Source: Polytrichum commune
Lineage: Eukaryota; Streptophyta; Polytrichopsida; Polytrichales; Polytrichaceae
Assembly: GCA_950295325.1 (NCBI GenBank)
Contig: OX485805.1
Span: 50,742,758 to 50,806,757, forward strand
DNA: 64,000 nt
Reading direction: 5' to 3'
Numbering within the stretch: position 1 is the stretch's first letter; each line of letters begins with the position of its first letter. Under the pieces are notes generated by a model. The model saw nothing but the letters and a program-made list of their open reading frames with translations. It was not told the DNA's origin and did no database searches. Positions 9,860 to 21,459 of the stretch are shown here, piece by piece. Position numbers and translations under genes: made by a program.

Positions 9860-10746
9860 AGCTGCATAAAATGGTGTCAGAGAGAAATATTGTCGTGGAC
9901 GGCGAGGTTCATGAGGCTAACTGGAGAGCATTCAAAGCTGAATATAAGTTCACCAGTGCCTCCATGGCGGCTCTCATAAGGGAAGCGGGGGACGACTTCT
10001 TGCGGGCCAAGATGGTGAAGAGTGGGAAGAACCGGGCGCTTCCAGATCACACATTCTCCAACTTCATCAAGGAGAAGAAGATTGTCTAGTTTGAAGGGGA
10101 AGCGTACTTCAACCTTGTCACCTTGGAGCCTTTGAAAATTCAGGGCTAGGCAGGTCAAGACACCAGAATGGCGATAAGGACGAAAGCAGGGGACCGCTTT
10201 CCTTTTGGAATGATTGATTTCAGGAACATTCCTGGAAGCTCATTTGAGGGCACAATGAGCACCCTTTTTTACGACCCCTTCCTATCTAAATTCGTCGACT
10301 ATGCGAGCCCTAAGTTCAGGGAGGTAGATATTTGGCTTTGGATAGTCGAGGATAAGAGGGCGGAGCAGGTGTACGAGCTTGTCCGGAAACTGCAGCCGGA
10401 GTATGCAGTCTCCAAGTCTCACTACATCGCCGCACCGGCGGAGGGGGCTTACACAACGTTGAGGGACAAGAAGACCAAGTTCGTCAATGTCTTGTGTTTG
10501 TACTTCGTGTACAAAGCGGAGTTGCTGAAGGTGCCGAACCACCCTATATCCCGGATGGACAAACTCTTCCAAGTTCTAGAAGGGTTGGGTGCCAACAAGT
10601 GCCTCTACGACGAGGCGAAATACGCGAACTATCCTTCAGATGAGCTGCGGATGGAGTTTTACATGAGAATGATGAGGACACTGACGAGGAGAGGGGACTG
10701 CATCTTCAACGTCTTTGGAGGCTCGAAACCCGTCTATGTTGCCATG
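9860..10746 (+). pseudogene. Locus 1 exon 3 (partial): permuted methyltransferase-like domain
   Basis: Homologous to locus 2 exon 3 and truncated upstream by element A. One phase throughout, with two in-frame TAGs (near 10087 and 10147). The C-terminal 200 residues carry a motif IV-like site, FGMIDFRNIPG, then IWLWIVEDK and YDPF, and end in a motif I-like stretch, CIFNVFGGSKPVYVAM, at the exon end. Order IV before I is that of beta-class N4/N6 amino-methyltransferases. DPPY is replaced and the third Gly of the FxGxG loop is Lys, so catalytic activity is doubtful. The exon ends at ATG|GTAAGT. Confidence 0.6.
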
Positions 10747-10907
10747 GTAAGTGACTTTTTATAGCTCGTAAGCAGTTTGGGTCGATCGACCCAAAGTGGG
10801 CTATTTTTTTGGTTTGGGTTGACCGACCCAAACTACACATTGTCATTGGTCTTGTTTATGTGACTGCCTCAATAAATTCTAATTTCCCTATAACTTGGAT
10901 TGTGTAG
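10747..10907 (+). other. Locus 1 intron 3 with two palindromes
   Basis: 161-bp GT..AG intron, phase 0, at the same place as locus 2 intron 29452-29592. It contains two copies of the locus 1 palindrome (10776-10795 and 10813-10832). Confidence 0.8.
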
Positions 10908-12434
10908 ATGTCGGGGCTGAGTATATACTTGTACATAGAGGATGGCGATCTGCAATTTTACAGGACGCAGAAATCGCTGGCGAAGAAGATGGACATCCTC
11001 GATTGGATCCCGGGTAGCTACGTCGACGAGGTTGTTCGGGGGGGTGAAAACCCTCTTGATAGGGTGAGGCGGATCAACCCTAAAGAAATGGCCATGAGGG
11101 CCACAACCCAAGTACCCGAACCTCTGGTCGGGTTGCATCCGGGCAATCCGTCCCGCACAGAAGGTGGCGAGGTCAAGGAGGAGGAAGAAGAGGAACACGA
11201 GGAGGCGGAGAAGGAAGGCGATGTGGAGGAAGGGGCAACGGGCTTCACACAAGAATCCGAAGCCCCTCAACGGAAGAAGGCGATGCGGGCGGCAACCTTG
11301 CAGAGTAAGCTGGTGCCCGTCCTGACGGTGGCCGATACACGGGACATGTACTCCAGGGACGTGACTGCCACGTTCAGGGAGAGGAGGATGTTGAAGGGGA
11401 AGAAGTTGTATGGCGACTACTCCGTGGAGGAGACCATTGCCATAAGCACCGAGGATGAGGATGACATTGAGCTCGCCAAACGGCTCAAATCGGATCCCCC
11501 CTCCCCGACAGCGTTCGCTGGCATGGTTAGGGTGAAACCCGAAGTCCTCACTGTGGATGAGGCAAACGAGAAGATGCGGAGGGACGAGGAGCAACGCGTC
11601 CGTCTCCAGAAGGCTGCCGCGGAAGAGCCATCGGTGCGGAACGAGGTAGCAGAGCTGAGGGCTCTCTTGTTGGAGCAGGAGCGACAGAGGGCGATGGCCC
11701 AGCCTCCGTCCCACGCCGACTTGATATCACAAGTGATACAAGGAATGTGGGCGCAAGGTTTGGTGGTGGCTCCCTCCAGCTCCTTCCCGCACTTGCCCCC
11801 CGACTTCCCTGCGCAGAGCATCCTTCAACAGCCTATGCCGCAATCGTCTTTCAGCTTCCAGCACTTGATGCGGCCCCACCAAGTTCCGTACGCGCCAGTC
11901 CAGCAAATGGATGACCCCAACATCTGGCGCGTCTCTGGAGCCTCCTCCCCTTTGGGCCCTTCTCCACTTTGGCCTCCCATAGTCATGGCGCCCCCTCACC
12001 AATCGGACGACCCCAGGATGTTTGGGTCGACCGACCCAAACCCACCATCCACTGTAGTGTCCGAGGGCACCTCTCCAGATGCAGGAGAGTTTGGGTCGGG
12101 CGACCCAAACCCCGTTGCAGCTCAGTCCTCCCTTGACCAACATGGGTGTCAACTAGATACGGCCATGCTAGATGTTGAAGGCCTGCAAGGGCCTCGTGAC
12201 ACCTCTACTCCTAGGAACCAAATCGATGAACCCATGCATGATGCACATGCGGAGATTGGTTTAGGACAAGGGCCTGATGCCGATCGTTTGCAAGAGAAGG
12301 TTCCTGACGTGGTCGGAGAAGGCGGTGGCGAGAGAGGCGGGGCAGCGGGGACGGTGGAGGCTTCCACATCGTCGAGACATGATGAGGGCGAGGTAATACA
12401 CTGAGCCCTCCCAGTTTGGGTCGACCGACCCAAA
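10776..12434. repeat. Dispersed palindrome of locus 1 (five copies)
   Basis: Nine-bp arms TTTGGGTCG and CGACCCAAA around a variable dinucleotide: 10776-10795 (AT), 10813-10832 (AC, one arm change), 12021-12040 (AC), 12090-12109 (GG), 12415-12434 (AC). Two lie in intron 3, two in coding exon 4 and one at the start of intron 4. I saw no copies outside this gene in the window. Confidence 0.95.
10908..12392 (+). CDS. Locus 1 exon 4: end of MTase-like fold, disordered and coiled-coil region
   Basis: Phase-0 exon between AG|ATG and GAG|GTAATA. Its first residues, MSGLSIYLYIEDGDLQFYR, continue the motif I region of exon 3: beta strand, then acidic residue, as in the motif I/II part of amino-methyltransferases. 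Then follow Lys/Glu-rich low-complexity sequence, a coiled-coil-like segment around 11560-11700 (LRALLLEQERQR), and a Pro/Ser-rich tail. Two palindromes inside the exon (12021-12040, 12090-12109) are translated as GSTDPNP and GSGDPNP. The equivalent part of locus 2 shares layout more than sequence. Confidence 0.65.
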
Positions 12435-12932
12435 CTTCCTGGGTCACTGTCTTGTTGGCGTGGTCGTGTCCCCCTTGCTAGGAGGAAATGCACACCCCCT
12501 GCCCCCCCATGGTCTACACTTGCCCCCCCTCCCCCGACGTGGCCCCCGCGATCCCCATCGTCTCACCTGCACTCAACTACGCTCGACCTTGGTGGCGCGC
12601 AACCAATTTTGTAGATGTAGAATTAGGATAGTGTGAATACCCTCGTTCACCGCGGTCCCCCCCCCCATCAGATTGTACATAGAGATTTGTAAAAATAAAA
12701 TTATTATTTTTGGCGCCCATATGTTTGCATCTGTGTCCCAATGTATGTTGTTCTCCTTGTATGTTTTTGTTGCCACCAATGGTCCAATTGTTCTTGTGCT
12801 TGCACAAAATTTACGTTCTGCTTGAGATGGACATAACATAACATAGTCCTCGCCGCCTTCTCTCGCTCGTCGCCGCATGGATCGGAGCATAGCGTCGCGG
12901 CTCCCCACCGGTCCTCTCCGAGGAGTGTGGAG
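12393..12932 (+). other. Locus 1 intron 4
   Basis: 540-bp intron inferred from GAG|GTAATA and GTGGAG|GACAGC, phase 0, matching locus 2 intron 31027-31644 in position and in the first residue of the next exon (Asp in both). A palindrome lies 22 bp inside the donor end (12415-12434). The frame runs only four codons into the intron before a TGA. Confidence 0.65.
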
Positions 12933-13691
12933 GACAGCGTGGTGGTCCCCCGGATTTTGCCCTTGCCACCTTCGCCTCCCAAGACCCGGTTCTTGGTGCT
13001 AGACCTCAACGGGGTCCTTGTCCAGTGCGTGCATTGTCCGAGGGTCCCCACGGTGCCTTTCTGCAAGCCTGAGGACGCCAACTACGATGGACCCCCCGCG
13101 TACATCAAAAGCAAGCTAGTGTACATCCGCCTGTGGTTTCGGCGCTTCCTACAGGTCGCCCTATCCAAATGGTGGGTGATCGTGTGGAGCTCCATGAAGT
13201 CCGAGAACACCCAGGCGGTCGTGGAGTTCATCTTCAAGGGACTCCAACCCCCGTGCTTGGTCCTAGGACATGATTCTTATAGAACGTTATACACCCCCGA
13301 GGGCAAGGTTGTGAAGAAACCCAACAACCCCGCCGTAAACCAATTTCTTAAGGTCTTGAAGCCAGTCGTATGGGACTAGTGTCCCAACATGGTTGGTTGT
13401 CGCTACGACGTTCGCCCCACCCATGACAACACGTTGATGGTGGACGACAGCGCTTCCAAAAACATTTTGAACCCGACCCCGAACTTCATAGTTTGCCCTA
13501 CGTGGACGGTCGAGAAGGTCCGAGACCGCTTTTTGTTAGACCTACTTAAGTACATTCAAACGCTCGTGGGGAGCGGACTACCCGTGCCCGGGTTCCTTAG
13601 TTGTAATCCGATAGGCGAAAGATACATGGATCCGAAGGACTATATGTACAGAGAGTTGTACGCTCACGCGAAATATAATAAATTCATTTGA
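12933..13691 (+). pseudogene. Locus 1 exon 5: FCP1-like HAD phosphatase domain, one in-frame TAG
   Basis: FCP1/NIF-type HAD fold. Motif I is FLVLDLNGVL (nucleophile Asp; the second acidic residue is Asn, as in plant FCP1-like DLNG proteins). Motif II is VWSSM, then a Lys in FLKVLKP, and motif IV is MVDDSASKNILNP. It aligns along its whole length with locus 2 exon 5. A TAG at 13377-13379 interrupts the frame (VVWD-stop-CPNM), whereas locus 2 is open there. The natural stop is preceded by NKFI, and locus 2 has NKLI. Role by family: protein phosphatase of the CTD-phosphatase type; substrate unknown. Confidence 0.75.
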
Positions 13692-13805
13692 GATACTACA
13701 TGGTGTGCCATTGTGTGTGATATATTATGCCTCAAATGTATATCGATTTTCACATGCTCCCCCCCCCCTCCCCTTGCATTTTGTCTGTTTTTATTTTGCC
13801 ATCAG

Positions 13806-14027
13806 CATTTGGAGCCGTCGATTGAGATCGTCAGCGAATCAAACTTGGGGAGCTTCTTCTACGAGACCGTCTACGATGCCGCGTCCACCATCGACTACTC
13901 CAAGGAGCCTATTGATGCCAACGTCGTCGATAGCCCCCCACCCAAGCAAATCTTCCAGCGATCTCCGTCCCCGTCGCCGCTCAAGGGGGGAAAATGTATT
14001 TTGCGAGCGGTGAGCGGTGAGCGGTAA
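13806..14027 (+). CDS. Locus 1 exon 6 / downstream ORF
   Basis: Starts after a pyrimidine-rich tract and CATCAG acceptor. Encodes ~70 residues with FFYETVYDAASTIDYSKEP, DSPPP and SPSPSPL blocks. The counterpart in locus 2 (32524 onward) has LYQFSAVDAASAVNYSRDI, NSPPP and SPSPSPL, so this is a conserved unit of the family. How it joins exon 5 is unclear, because exon 5 ends at a conserved stop with no donor before it; a separate transcript or alternative splicing is possible. Confidence 0.5.
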   Translation, partial: HLEPSIEIVSESNLGSFFYETVYDAASTIDYSKEPIDANVVDSPPPKQIFQRSPSPSPLKGGKCILRAVSGER

Positions 14028-15110
14028 GTTTTCTAGAATATTGAAATTTTGTGTGGTGAAACATGCCCTATGACCGCGGTGTAGAGCTAACTTTTGAAAT
14101 ATTTAGTGACAAATTTATTGACAAAAAGAACCTATAACCGTGGTTGACGAACCTATACTGTATTTGCTTGCACCTTCTCTTATAAGGTTTGTAGGTTGGG
14201 AATGGGTCTAGGATGGTTACAGGTTGTCATTTGAGGTGGACTAAGTCCCACTTGGAGAAGGCCTCGGATCCGAGGCCTCATGGCTGCGGTATCATTTCAT
14301 ATTGGGTATAAGGTTTGTAGATTGGGAATGGATCTAGGATGGTTACAGGTTGTCATTTCAGGTGGACTAAGTCCCACTTGGAGAAGGCCTCGGATCCGAG
14401 GCCTCATGGCTGCGTGTGAGCCCAAAATCGTGCCCACATGTGGTGATTAACTCTTCGAACCCAATTTTTGTTTCACTTCGAGGTGTTATGTTTATTCACA
14501 AAACATAAAAAGAGTGAAGTGTGGTGTGGATTTAAGTTTAGGCATTAGAATGTGTTGTGTGATTATTTCAAGGTTGAATTCAATAAGAGTATGCCTTGAT
14601 AATGTGAGTAGGGGGTAAGGTGAAGCAAGGTGAGCTCCGCGGGTTAAATGCCCACTTTTGGATCCACCTTGGTAGTTTAGGAAGAAGGAAGCTTGGTGGA
14701 AGGGGATTAGTCCCTACTTTAGAGGTGAAGGTTAAGGGATTGTGATTGGAGATGCTAATCCTCTCACCCTATCCTCACCTCTCTCTCCCTCTCTCCCTCT
14801 TTGCTACTTAAGGTGTTTTCTCTCTCATTTTTCCTCTCTCTCCATCAAGCGCTCTCAAGGGAGCAAGCTCTTAAGAGCTTGAGCCACGTGTGTGGGTTAG
14901 TAGTTTTAGTAAGGTTAATTAGTTAAGTTCTCTCTCTCTCAAGGCCTCCCAAGTGAATGAGCTCTTAGAGCTTGAGATTGCCTAGGAGGATTAGGGGTTA
15001 GTTTAGTGAAATTAGTAGGATATGTTCATTCATTGGTCAAGGGACTAGAGGAATATTCGATTAATCATTAGGGGTTGAGAATAGTTGTTAGGACTTATTA
15101 GACATCTGCC
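14028..15110. other. Non-coding interval after locus 1
   Basis: No gene recognised. Contains a 126-bp tandem duplication (see next entry), a CT-rich stretch (14760-14850) and two similar blocks with GAGCTCTTAAGAGCTTGAG-like sequence (about 14865-14885 and 14960-14980). Confidence 0.5.
14166..14420. repeat. 126-bp tandem duplication carrying a fourth palindrome
   Basis: Two units sharing the TTTGTAG-TTGGGAATGG and GTTACAGGTTGTCATTT blocks. Each has a perfect palindrome with arms AGGCCTCGG and CCGAGGCCT around AT (14259-14278 and 14385-14404). The same unit occurs twice at 43893-44140. Confidence 0.85.
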
Positions 15111-15124
15111 TAAACGCTGCTTGG

Positions 15125-16126
15125 AACCAAGCTTAGTTGCTGCTGGGAGCTGAAATTACACCAGCTTAGTTGCTGCTGGGCAGCTGAACTTAGCTTAGTA
15201 GCTACTGGAGCTGAAACTACCCAGCTTAGTTGCTGCTGGGCAATTGAACTTAGCTTAGTAGCTGCTGGAGCTGAAACTACACAAGCTTAGTTGCTGCTGG
15301 GAGCTGAAACTACACAAGCTTAGTTGCTGCTGGGAGCTGAAACTACACCAGCTTAGCTGCTGCTGGGCAGCTGAACTCAGCTTAGTAGCTGCTGGAGCTG
15401 AAACTACACCAGCTTAGTTGCTGCTGGGAGCTGAAACTACACCAGCTTAGTTGCTGCTGGCAGCTGAACTTACACCCAACTTAGTTGCTGCTGGGAGCTG
15501 AAACTACACCAGCTTAGTTGCTGCTGGGCAGCTGAACTCAACTTAGTAGCTGCTGGAGCTGAAACTACACCAGCTTAGTTGCTGCCGGGAGCTGAAACTA
15601 CACTAGCTTAGTAGCTGCTGGCAGCTGAAACTACACCAGCTTAATTGCTGCTGGGCAGCTGAGCTTAGCTTAGTAGCTGCTGGCAGCTGAAACTACACTA
15701 GCTTAATTGCTGCTGGGAGGCGAAACTAGCTTAGTAGCTACTGGAGCTGAAACTACACCAGCTTAGTTGCCGTTGGGCAGCTGAACTTAGCTTAGTAGCT
15801 GCTGGAGCTGAAACTACACAAGCTTAGTTGCTGCTGGGAGCTGAAACTACACCAGCTTAGTTGCTGCTGGGCAGCTGAACTCAGCTTAGTAGCTGCTGGA
15901 GCTGAAACTACACCAGCTTAGTTGCTGCTGGGAGCTGAAACTACACTAGCTTAGTAGCTGCTGGCAGCTGAAACTACACTAGCTTAATTGCTGCTGGGAG
16001 CCGAAACTAGCTTAGTAGCTGCTGGCAGCTGAAACTACACCAGCTTAGTTGTTGCTGGCAGCTGAACTTACACCCAGCTTAGTGGTTGCTGGACAGCTGA
16101 AACTACACAAGCTTAGTAGCTGATTC
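15125..16126. repeat. Minisatellite, ~30-33 bp units
   Basis: About 1 kb of imperfect units built on AGCTTAGTTGCTGCTGGGAG and CTGAAACTACACC, with variants containing GCAGCTGAACTTAGC. No open frame of interest runs through it. The unit contains repeated GCTGCT/CAGC and could fold back on itself. Confidence 0.9.
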
Positions 16127-16640
16127 CCGGTTAACCAACGGACTGCCGGTAAATAGGCCGGATTGGACCGATAGGTTAATTAGCCGGGTGGTTGGTTTAG
16201 CGAGCTAAGGTTAAGATTAAGAAGGGGGTGCCGCAACTAGCCATGAGGGTGTTAGGCCATTTGTAGATTAAAATAGTTCCTAGACAATTGTTAAGCTCAA
16301 TAGGATAGGCGATGTGTGTGTGGAAGTCACATGTGATTGCATTTAACATTGACTATGGAGTAAAGTGTTTCTTAACACTTGTACACTCTCAAGTCACCAT
16401 AATTCACGTGCACAATCTATGGAGAATGTGGAGGATTCTTGCAATGGCAAGAACAAGGAAGTGAAGATTAAAAGAGTGAGGGGAATGTCCTTAAGGGCAT
16501 GTGTGGCTAAAGCCGCGGGTTGGACTCTTGAGGAAGCTAACTCTACCACAAGCCAAAAGGCTAACACTAATAAAGCACAATGAGTGAGACAATATGTGTT
16601 CATTGGAACATGAAAATTACTTTGCACACGGTTCAAACAC
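16127..16640. other. Interval between minisatellite and CACTA element; short ORF of unknown status
   Basis: A short frame ending at 16583 could encode ~54 residues from an ATG near 16420 (MENVEDSCNG...), Lys-rich and without recognisable domain. There is no second copy or splice support. I list it only as a possibility. Confidence 0.2.
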
Positions 16641-16643
16641 TAT

Positions 16644-17706
16644 CACTACAAGGAAATGGGTGTATAATTGACTAAAATGTCCGAAGTGACAAAATCAGCT
16701 CAAAGCTATGAGTTTTTGTCAATTCGGACATTATTCAAAATTTGTGTCAATTTTCTGTCATCATATTTATATATTTCACGTTTAACTTATTCCCTTCACC
16801 TGAGCATGTGTCTCATATTTATTAACAACAAAAGGTGTTACAAAAGGTGTTACAAAAGGTTTTTAATTATTATAATTACTAGTATAAGTAATTAATATAA
16901 TTAATGTATTTACTATAATTAATGTAATAACTAATTTAATTAATTAATGTAAATACTGAAATTACCAATTTAAGTAAATGGGGAAATTACCAATTTAAGT
17001 AAATACTGATATTTGCTAATTTAAGTAAATATTGAAATTTTCTATTTTCCGTAAAATACTGAAATTATTGTAATTAATGTAGTTAAAATAATTACAATAA
17101 TTACTGTAATAATGTTTAGGAGTATTTTTGTAAATTTTTTTAATACAAATACAATACGTACTAATTAAAAATAGTAAATACATTAATTCTATGCTTGTTT
17201 TTACTTTCACTAATTAAAAAATATATATACATAAGTTTATAAGTCTTATGGCTTCTTCATACAAAACTCTTACATACTTGGCCTATATCATGTAATGAGC
17301 GGTGGCTTAGTGGCTAAGGCCTTCACACTATAGCCAAGAGGTTCAAGGTTCGATCCCCTTGACCCCTCACCCTTGGCTTCGCTTAGGGTAGGTAGGTGGC
17401 TTTGTCCATTAGCCTTAGGTTAGGTGATGTGGCCCTTCGCCCTTAGACCTATGTGAGTAGGCACCGAATGCGAGGGTGGATTACTAATTTAGGATTTTTT
17501 TACTAGTATAACTTGGACATTAAACCACATCACCATGGGTAAATGACGAGGTAAAGAGAATCCTACGTGTATAATTGTCCCAGATGACAAAGAAATTGAC
17601 AGAACTCTGTTAATTGTATGACCGAATCAAGGTGCCCTATATGACACCCAAATTAACAGAATTTCGTCACATTTTTGTCAAATAGGTCATATAAAGTCTT
17701 GTAGTG
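16644..17706. mobile_element. Non-autonomous CACTA (En/Spm-type) DNA transposon, 1,063 bp
   Basis: Starts CACTACAAG and ends CTTGTAGTG, the classic CACTA terminus, with a 3-bp target duplication TAT (16641-16643 and 17707-17709). Subterminal regions repeat short motifs such as TTTTGTCAA and GTGTCA/TGACA in both orientations. It has no transposase ORF; the interior is AT-rich and holds a tRNA-like/SINE sequence at 17297-17500. Confidence 0.85.
17297..17370 (+). repeat. tRNA-derived SINE head inside the CACTA element
   Basis: A box TGGCTTAGTGG at 17303-17313 and B box GGTTCGATCCC at 17347-17357, with pol III spacing, followed by a T-rich region. The tRNA fold is incomplete, so a SINE-type relic is more likely than a working tRNA gene. 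Confidence 0.55.
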
Positions 17707-17709
17707 TAT

Positions 17710-18106
17710 ATTCGTTAATCGGAGACTTTTGAAAGTCTCAAAATAAAATATGCCCATAGTTTGGGATGCCAATATTGTGGGCATATGGAATGTTGGGAAC
17801 ATCAAGAACATGACAATTTAAAAATCCGCACGTAAAGAATATTCCTAATACTAAAAATAGAAAATTGCAATTATAATAAAAACGTGAACTCCATGTGGAA
17901 AATAACAAGCGAATCTAAAAAACAAATGGTTTATGTCATTATAGAGTTTGGGGTGCGCATCCCATAAGTAAGGTTCTTATGATTTTGGATGGCACATCCC
18001 AAACGTATACCACAATTGAGTGTGACAAGTCTACTAAGTCTATTAAAAACCAAGACTACTAAGCACTAATGTTTTTTCCCGCCGTTAACTTTCACCTATG
18101 TTATGT
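17710..18106. other. Interval between CACTA element and DUF7869-like gene
   Basis: AT-rich, no ORF of interest. It includes several TTTGGGATG/CATCCCAAA-type inverted fragments (about 17755-17770, 17945-18005), which could be a remnant terminal repeat of the neighbouring transposon-like gene. Confidence 0.3.
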
Positions 18107-21100
18107 TTACCCATCTCCATCTTCCGCTTCATATCCATTCTCGGCGTCATTTTCCGCAGCTGCAATACGTGCCAAGTTGTCTTTGGCAAAATCTATATGT
18201 TTTTGGGGGATGGTCATTGCTTCTATGTTGGAACCTTTGCGCGGCTTCCAAGCACAAAATATAGTATCCGTGTTTATCCAAACCGGTGTGTACGCTGAGT
18301 CCACTGTCCACTTAAAATTCTTTTTGGTGTCCCAACCTAAATAAGTGCGGAGCACATTGTGGTCTTTAGTGCTTGGACGACAATATTCCACCTCAATTTG
18401 ACGAAAGTTGGGGCTAGTTCGAACAAAATTGGGTGAAGACAATGCTTTTACCAACCAAATTGGCTTGGGATGCTCCTCATCCCCTGCTCGTACGAGGACC
18501 AAATACCCTTCATGGCAATCAACACCTACACGAAACGACGGTGCCGGTCGATTACGGGCAGGGCCAACGTAATGCTCGTCCATTGCGAACTCTTCACGAA
18601 CGTCTCCATTGCTGAAAAACATAGTATCGGACTCGACAACCGTCAAACGACTTTGTGGCCAAAATCCTTGTGTCAAAGTCGTACGGGTGTCGCCACCAAG
18701 TGTCATCAAGGCTGAGCGAATGCGATCCCAATACGCGATCAACGGTTCATGGGTATCTCTAACACGTCTTGTGATGTCCTCCTCGCACAACTCTTTCCAA
18801 TATTCAATGAATCCGGATATGCCTTTGATGATTTCCGGCCCATTCCTCATGGGTTCGGGTTTGCAAGGCTTTGGTTCCCCATCCGGGACCAAACATTTCC
18901 CATCATTGTCTTGACGCCATACGAGTATACCATCATCCGGGCCCCAATTAGGAGATGTGCACAAAAGCTTGAATTGCATGGCCGGGAGACCATCGTCCCT
19001 CATATAAAATCGGAATTGCTGTGCTTTGGTATGCCCCACCAAACGGTCCCCTCCCTTCAACATGTATGGCTTGATGAAGGCCTTGAAATCTGGTACTTCC
19101 TCAATCAAGTGCGGAATTACTGGCATATGGTCCAAATCCATATACGATTTCATAAGAAGAGGTATGGTTGGAAAATCTTCTTCATGCAACTTCATGCTCC
19201 ACCGTCCGAATGATGCATCAATGTCGTCGTATGTATGTCCCACCATCAAGAAAGACACAAACACCTCCTTGAAGATTCCTTTCGCCACGAGCAATGACCA
19301 AAAACAAAATACGTATCGACATTTGTTGTCCTTCGTACAATTATCAAGTTGAACGTGGAGAGTTGGAGGCAATGGTTTTGCACAAATGGGCTCTCCGGGT
19401 GGTTCTGGCAATGACGACATACAAACCTCCTTCCCCGCAAGCACTGCCTCATAAAGGGATGTGGTTCCACAACCATCAAAAAGTGCACGGGAAGAATGTA
19501 CCGGTGGCTTCTCAAGATCGCGCAACAGTTTTGCAAATGAACCCACCGTGTGGTTAGCATCCCCAGGGTAAAAATCCAAACCATAATGGGCATACTTTAC
19601 GTCCCTATGGCCGTGGGCAATCATACCTGGAAAAAACAAACGATGCGTGACCAAAATAATCAAATAACCACTAAACGGATGTATGGAGTTGGACATTTGC
19701 CAAACACACCCAAGAAAATTGGATAGACTTTAAACACGTAGTTGTGATTTCATACAAACCTGTGACAGCTACGGGCAACTTGAAGAGACCATCCGTGGCC
19801 TTTATTTTGCGTGCATAACAAGGGCATGCGGTTTTGGCGTGGTCCATTTTATCATGGATAACTGTTAGAACCTCTGTGGGCCTCATTATGGATAGAGCAC
19901 GATTCTTATAGTAATCTTGACGGTGTGCCTCTTGATTGTTGACATGTTCAATATATTTTTTATGGTGTCTGGAATGAGATTCAGTGCCTATGGGGTGGGC
20001 GTCTCGAAGACCTTTGTATTTTTCACACGTCGTACATCTAGCGAACTTGTCCCCGGATCTTTTCAGAATGTATTCCGCAAACTGCTGGTTTTTAATCACA
20101 CTCAACTTGGACAAAGAAATGGGCCCACATCCCGCTATGCGACCCACTTCATTGATGTCCGTTAAGATGTTCTTCCATTTTGTGCCCGTGGGCAACACCA
20201 TTTGAACAACCTTCTCCCCTGACGACAATGTCCTCGTCTTGTGGGGCATTGCATCGGCCAATGGCACTATGATGGTGGATAGTGTCGCGGACGCTTGCAA
20301 TGTAGCCTCCCTAGGTTTCTTTGTGCCCGAGTTGCCATGAAATCGAGAGCGGCGACCCAACGATGAATACTTTCGAAACCTATAAAAGTCAGCCTTGGAG
20401 ACGGCATGGATGGTATACCACGCTGTACAACACACATCAACATTCTCAAGTGTCACCACCTTATGCCCATGGGTATCAAGGTGCAAATTTCTGTGGACCT
20501 CGAGTTTCTTAGCCGACCTCATACGAAAATCCGCAAGCCACATCTCTTGACGTAGAGATCTAATTTTCTCCCGCGGGAAAAATTGGCAACATTTCCTCGC
20601 GCAACAATCCTTGCCGGACACTAGACGGATAGATTCGTCCCCCAAAAGCCGATCCCGTCGACGCTCCTTATCTCCGCGAGGCACACGGTTTGAATCATAT
20701 CTACGGAGGCCTTTGCGAGGACGTGTTGTGGCCAACAAAGCTAATTGTGTTTGCTTATGCCGCCGCTCATGATCCCACAAACTCACTTCCTCATGTAGAA
20801 CTTGACGAAGCGGCCATCGACGCAAGGAAAATCTCCATGTCACCGGGACCTCTACCGGAAGCAAAGAGTTCAAGATGCACACGCCAACATCATCGAGACC
20901 TAGGGCGTTGGCATCGACACAATCACGGGGATTGGAGTTTCTACATATGCCATCTGCCACCGGGACACCAACCTCGTTGAGTAGAACGACATCAAGGCCA
21001 ACCCATTGCTCCCTCCTGAAACCGGCACACAACGGAATGTCATCGTGGTCATCTCCGGAATGCAGAGATTGTTCGTGGACTTCCAAAGATTCATGGGAGG

Positions 21101-21236
21101 ATGTATCCACAAACACCCCCCTCACGTTTGGCACACCATTACTATCTGCCGACGGGGAAGACAGTTCACATTCAGCATCGGATGACGATGCATACGTCGA
21201 CAACTCCAATGAACTATCACCCACATGCAACGCCAT
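18107..21236 (-). CDS. DUF7869-like (DDE-type, transposon-derived) protein, two exons
   Basis: Exon 1 runs from the preferred ATG at 21236 to 19760 and exon 2 from 19626 to 18107, with a 133-bp GT..AG intron (19627-19759, phase 1). A further in-frame start codon at 21413 is possible but adds an unlikely hydrophobic leader. Exon 1 has an Arg-rich region, paired Cys motifs (CTTCEKYKG) and VIHDKMDHAKT. Exon 2 has HVQLDNCTKDNK and FLMVGHTYDDIDASFGRW, the signature I associate with DUF7869 domains of transposon-derived proteins. The C-terminal region resembles no domain I know. The ORF is intact over ~1,000 codons. Active transposase versus domesticated gene cannot be decided here. Confidence 0.7.
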
Positions 21237-21459
21237 ACAGCCTAGACCAACCACCAGGAAATGATCAACCCAACCACCACCGCAATGCATACAAGAGAGG
21301 ATAGAATATATGTGGAGATAAATGGTCCAAAATTGACAAACAAATTTTGGTGCACCATTGGAGAACCTCACGCACAAAGACGAACGCGCGTCCCAAAAAA
21401 ACATTTTAAGCATACGTCTAGGTTGTTCACTAATGTAAACAATACATGGACAAAGAGGA
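21237..21459. other. 5' flank of the DUF7869-like gene
   Basis: Probable upstream region of the minus-strand gene. No promoter motif that I can defend. Confidence 0.3.

Noticed and set aside
10776-12434. Palindromes as transcription terminators or hairpin regulators
   Set aside because: They occur in introns, exons and flanks alike, with a free centre dinucleotide; this fits DNA sites better than RNA hairpins with loops.
9860-13691. Alternative genetic code reading TAG
   Set aside because: TAG and other stops serve as normal ends elsewhere, and locus 2 has sense codons at these sites.
17297-17370. Functional tRNA gene
   Set aside because: Pol III boxes are present but the stems do not close into a convincing cloverleaf, and it lies inside a transposon.
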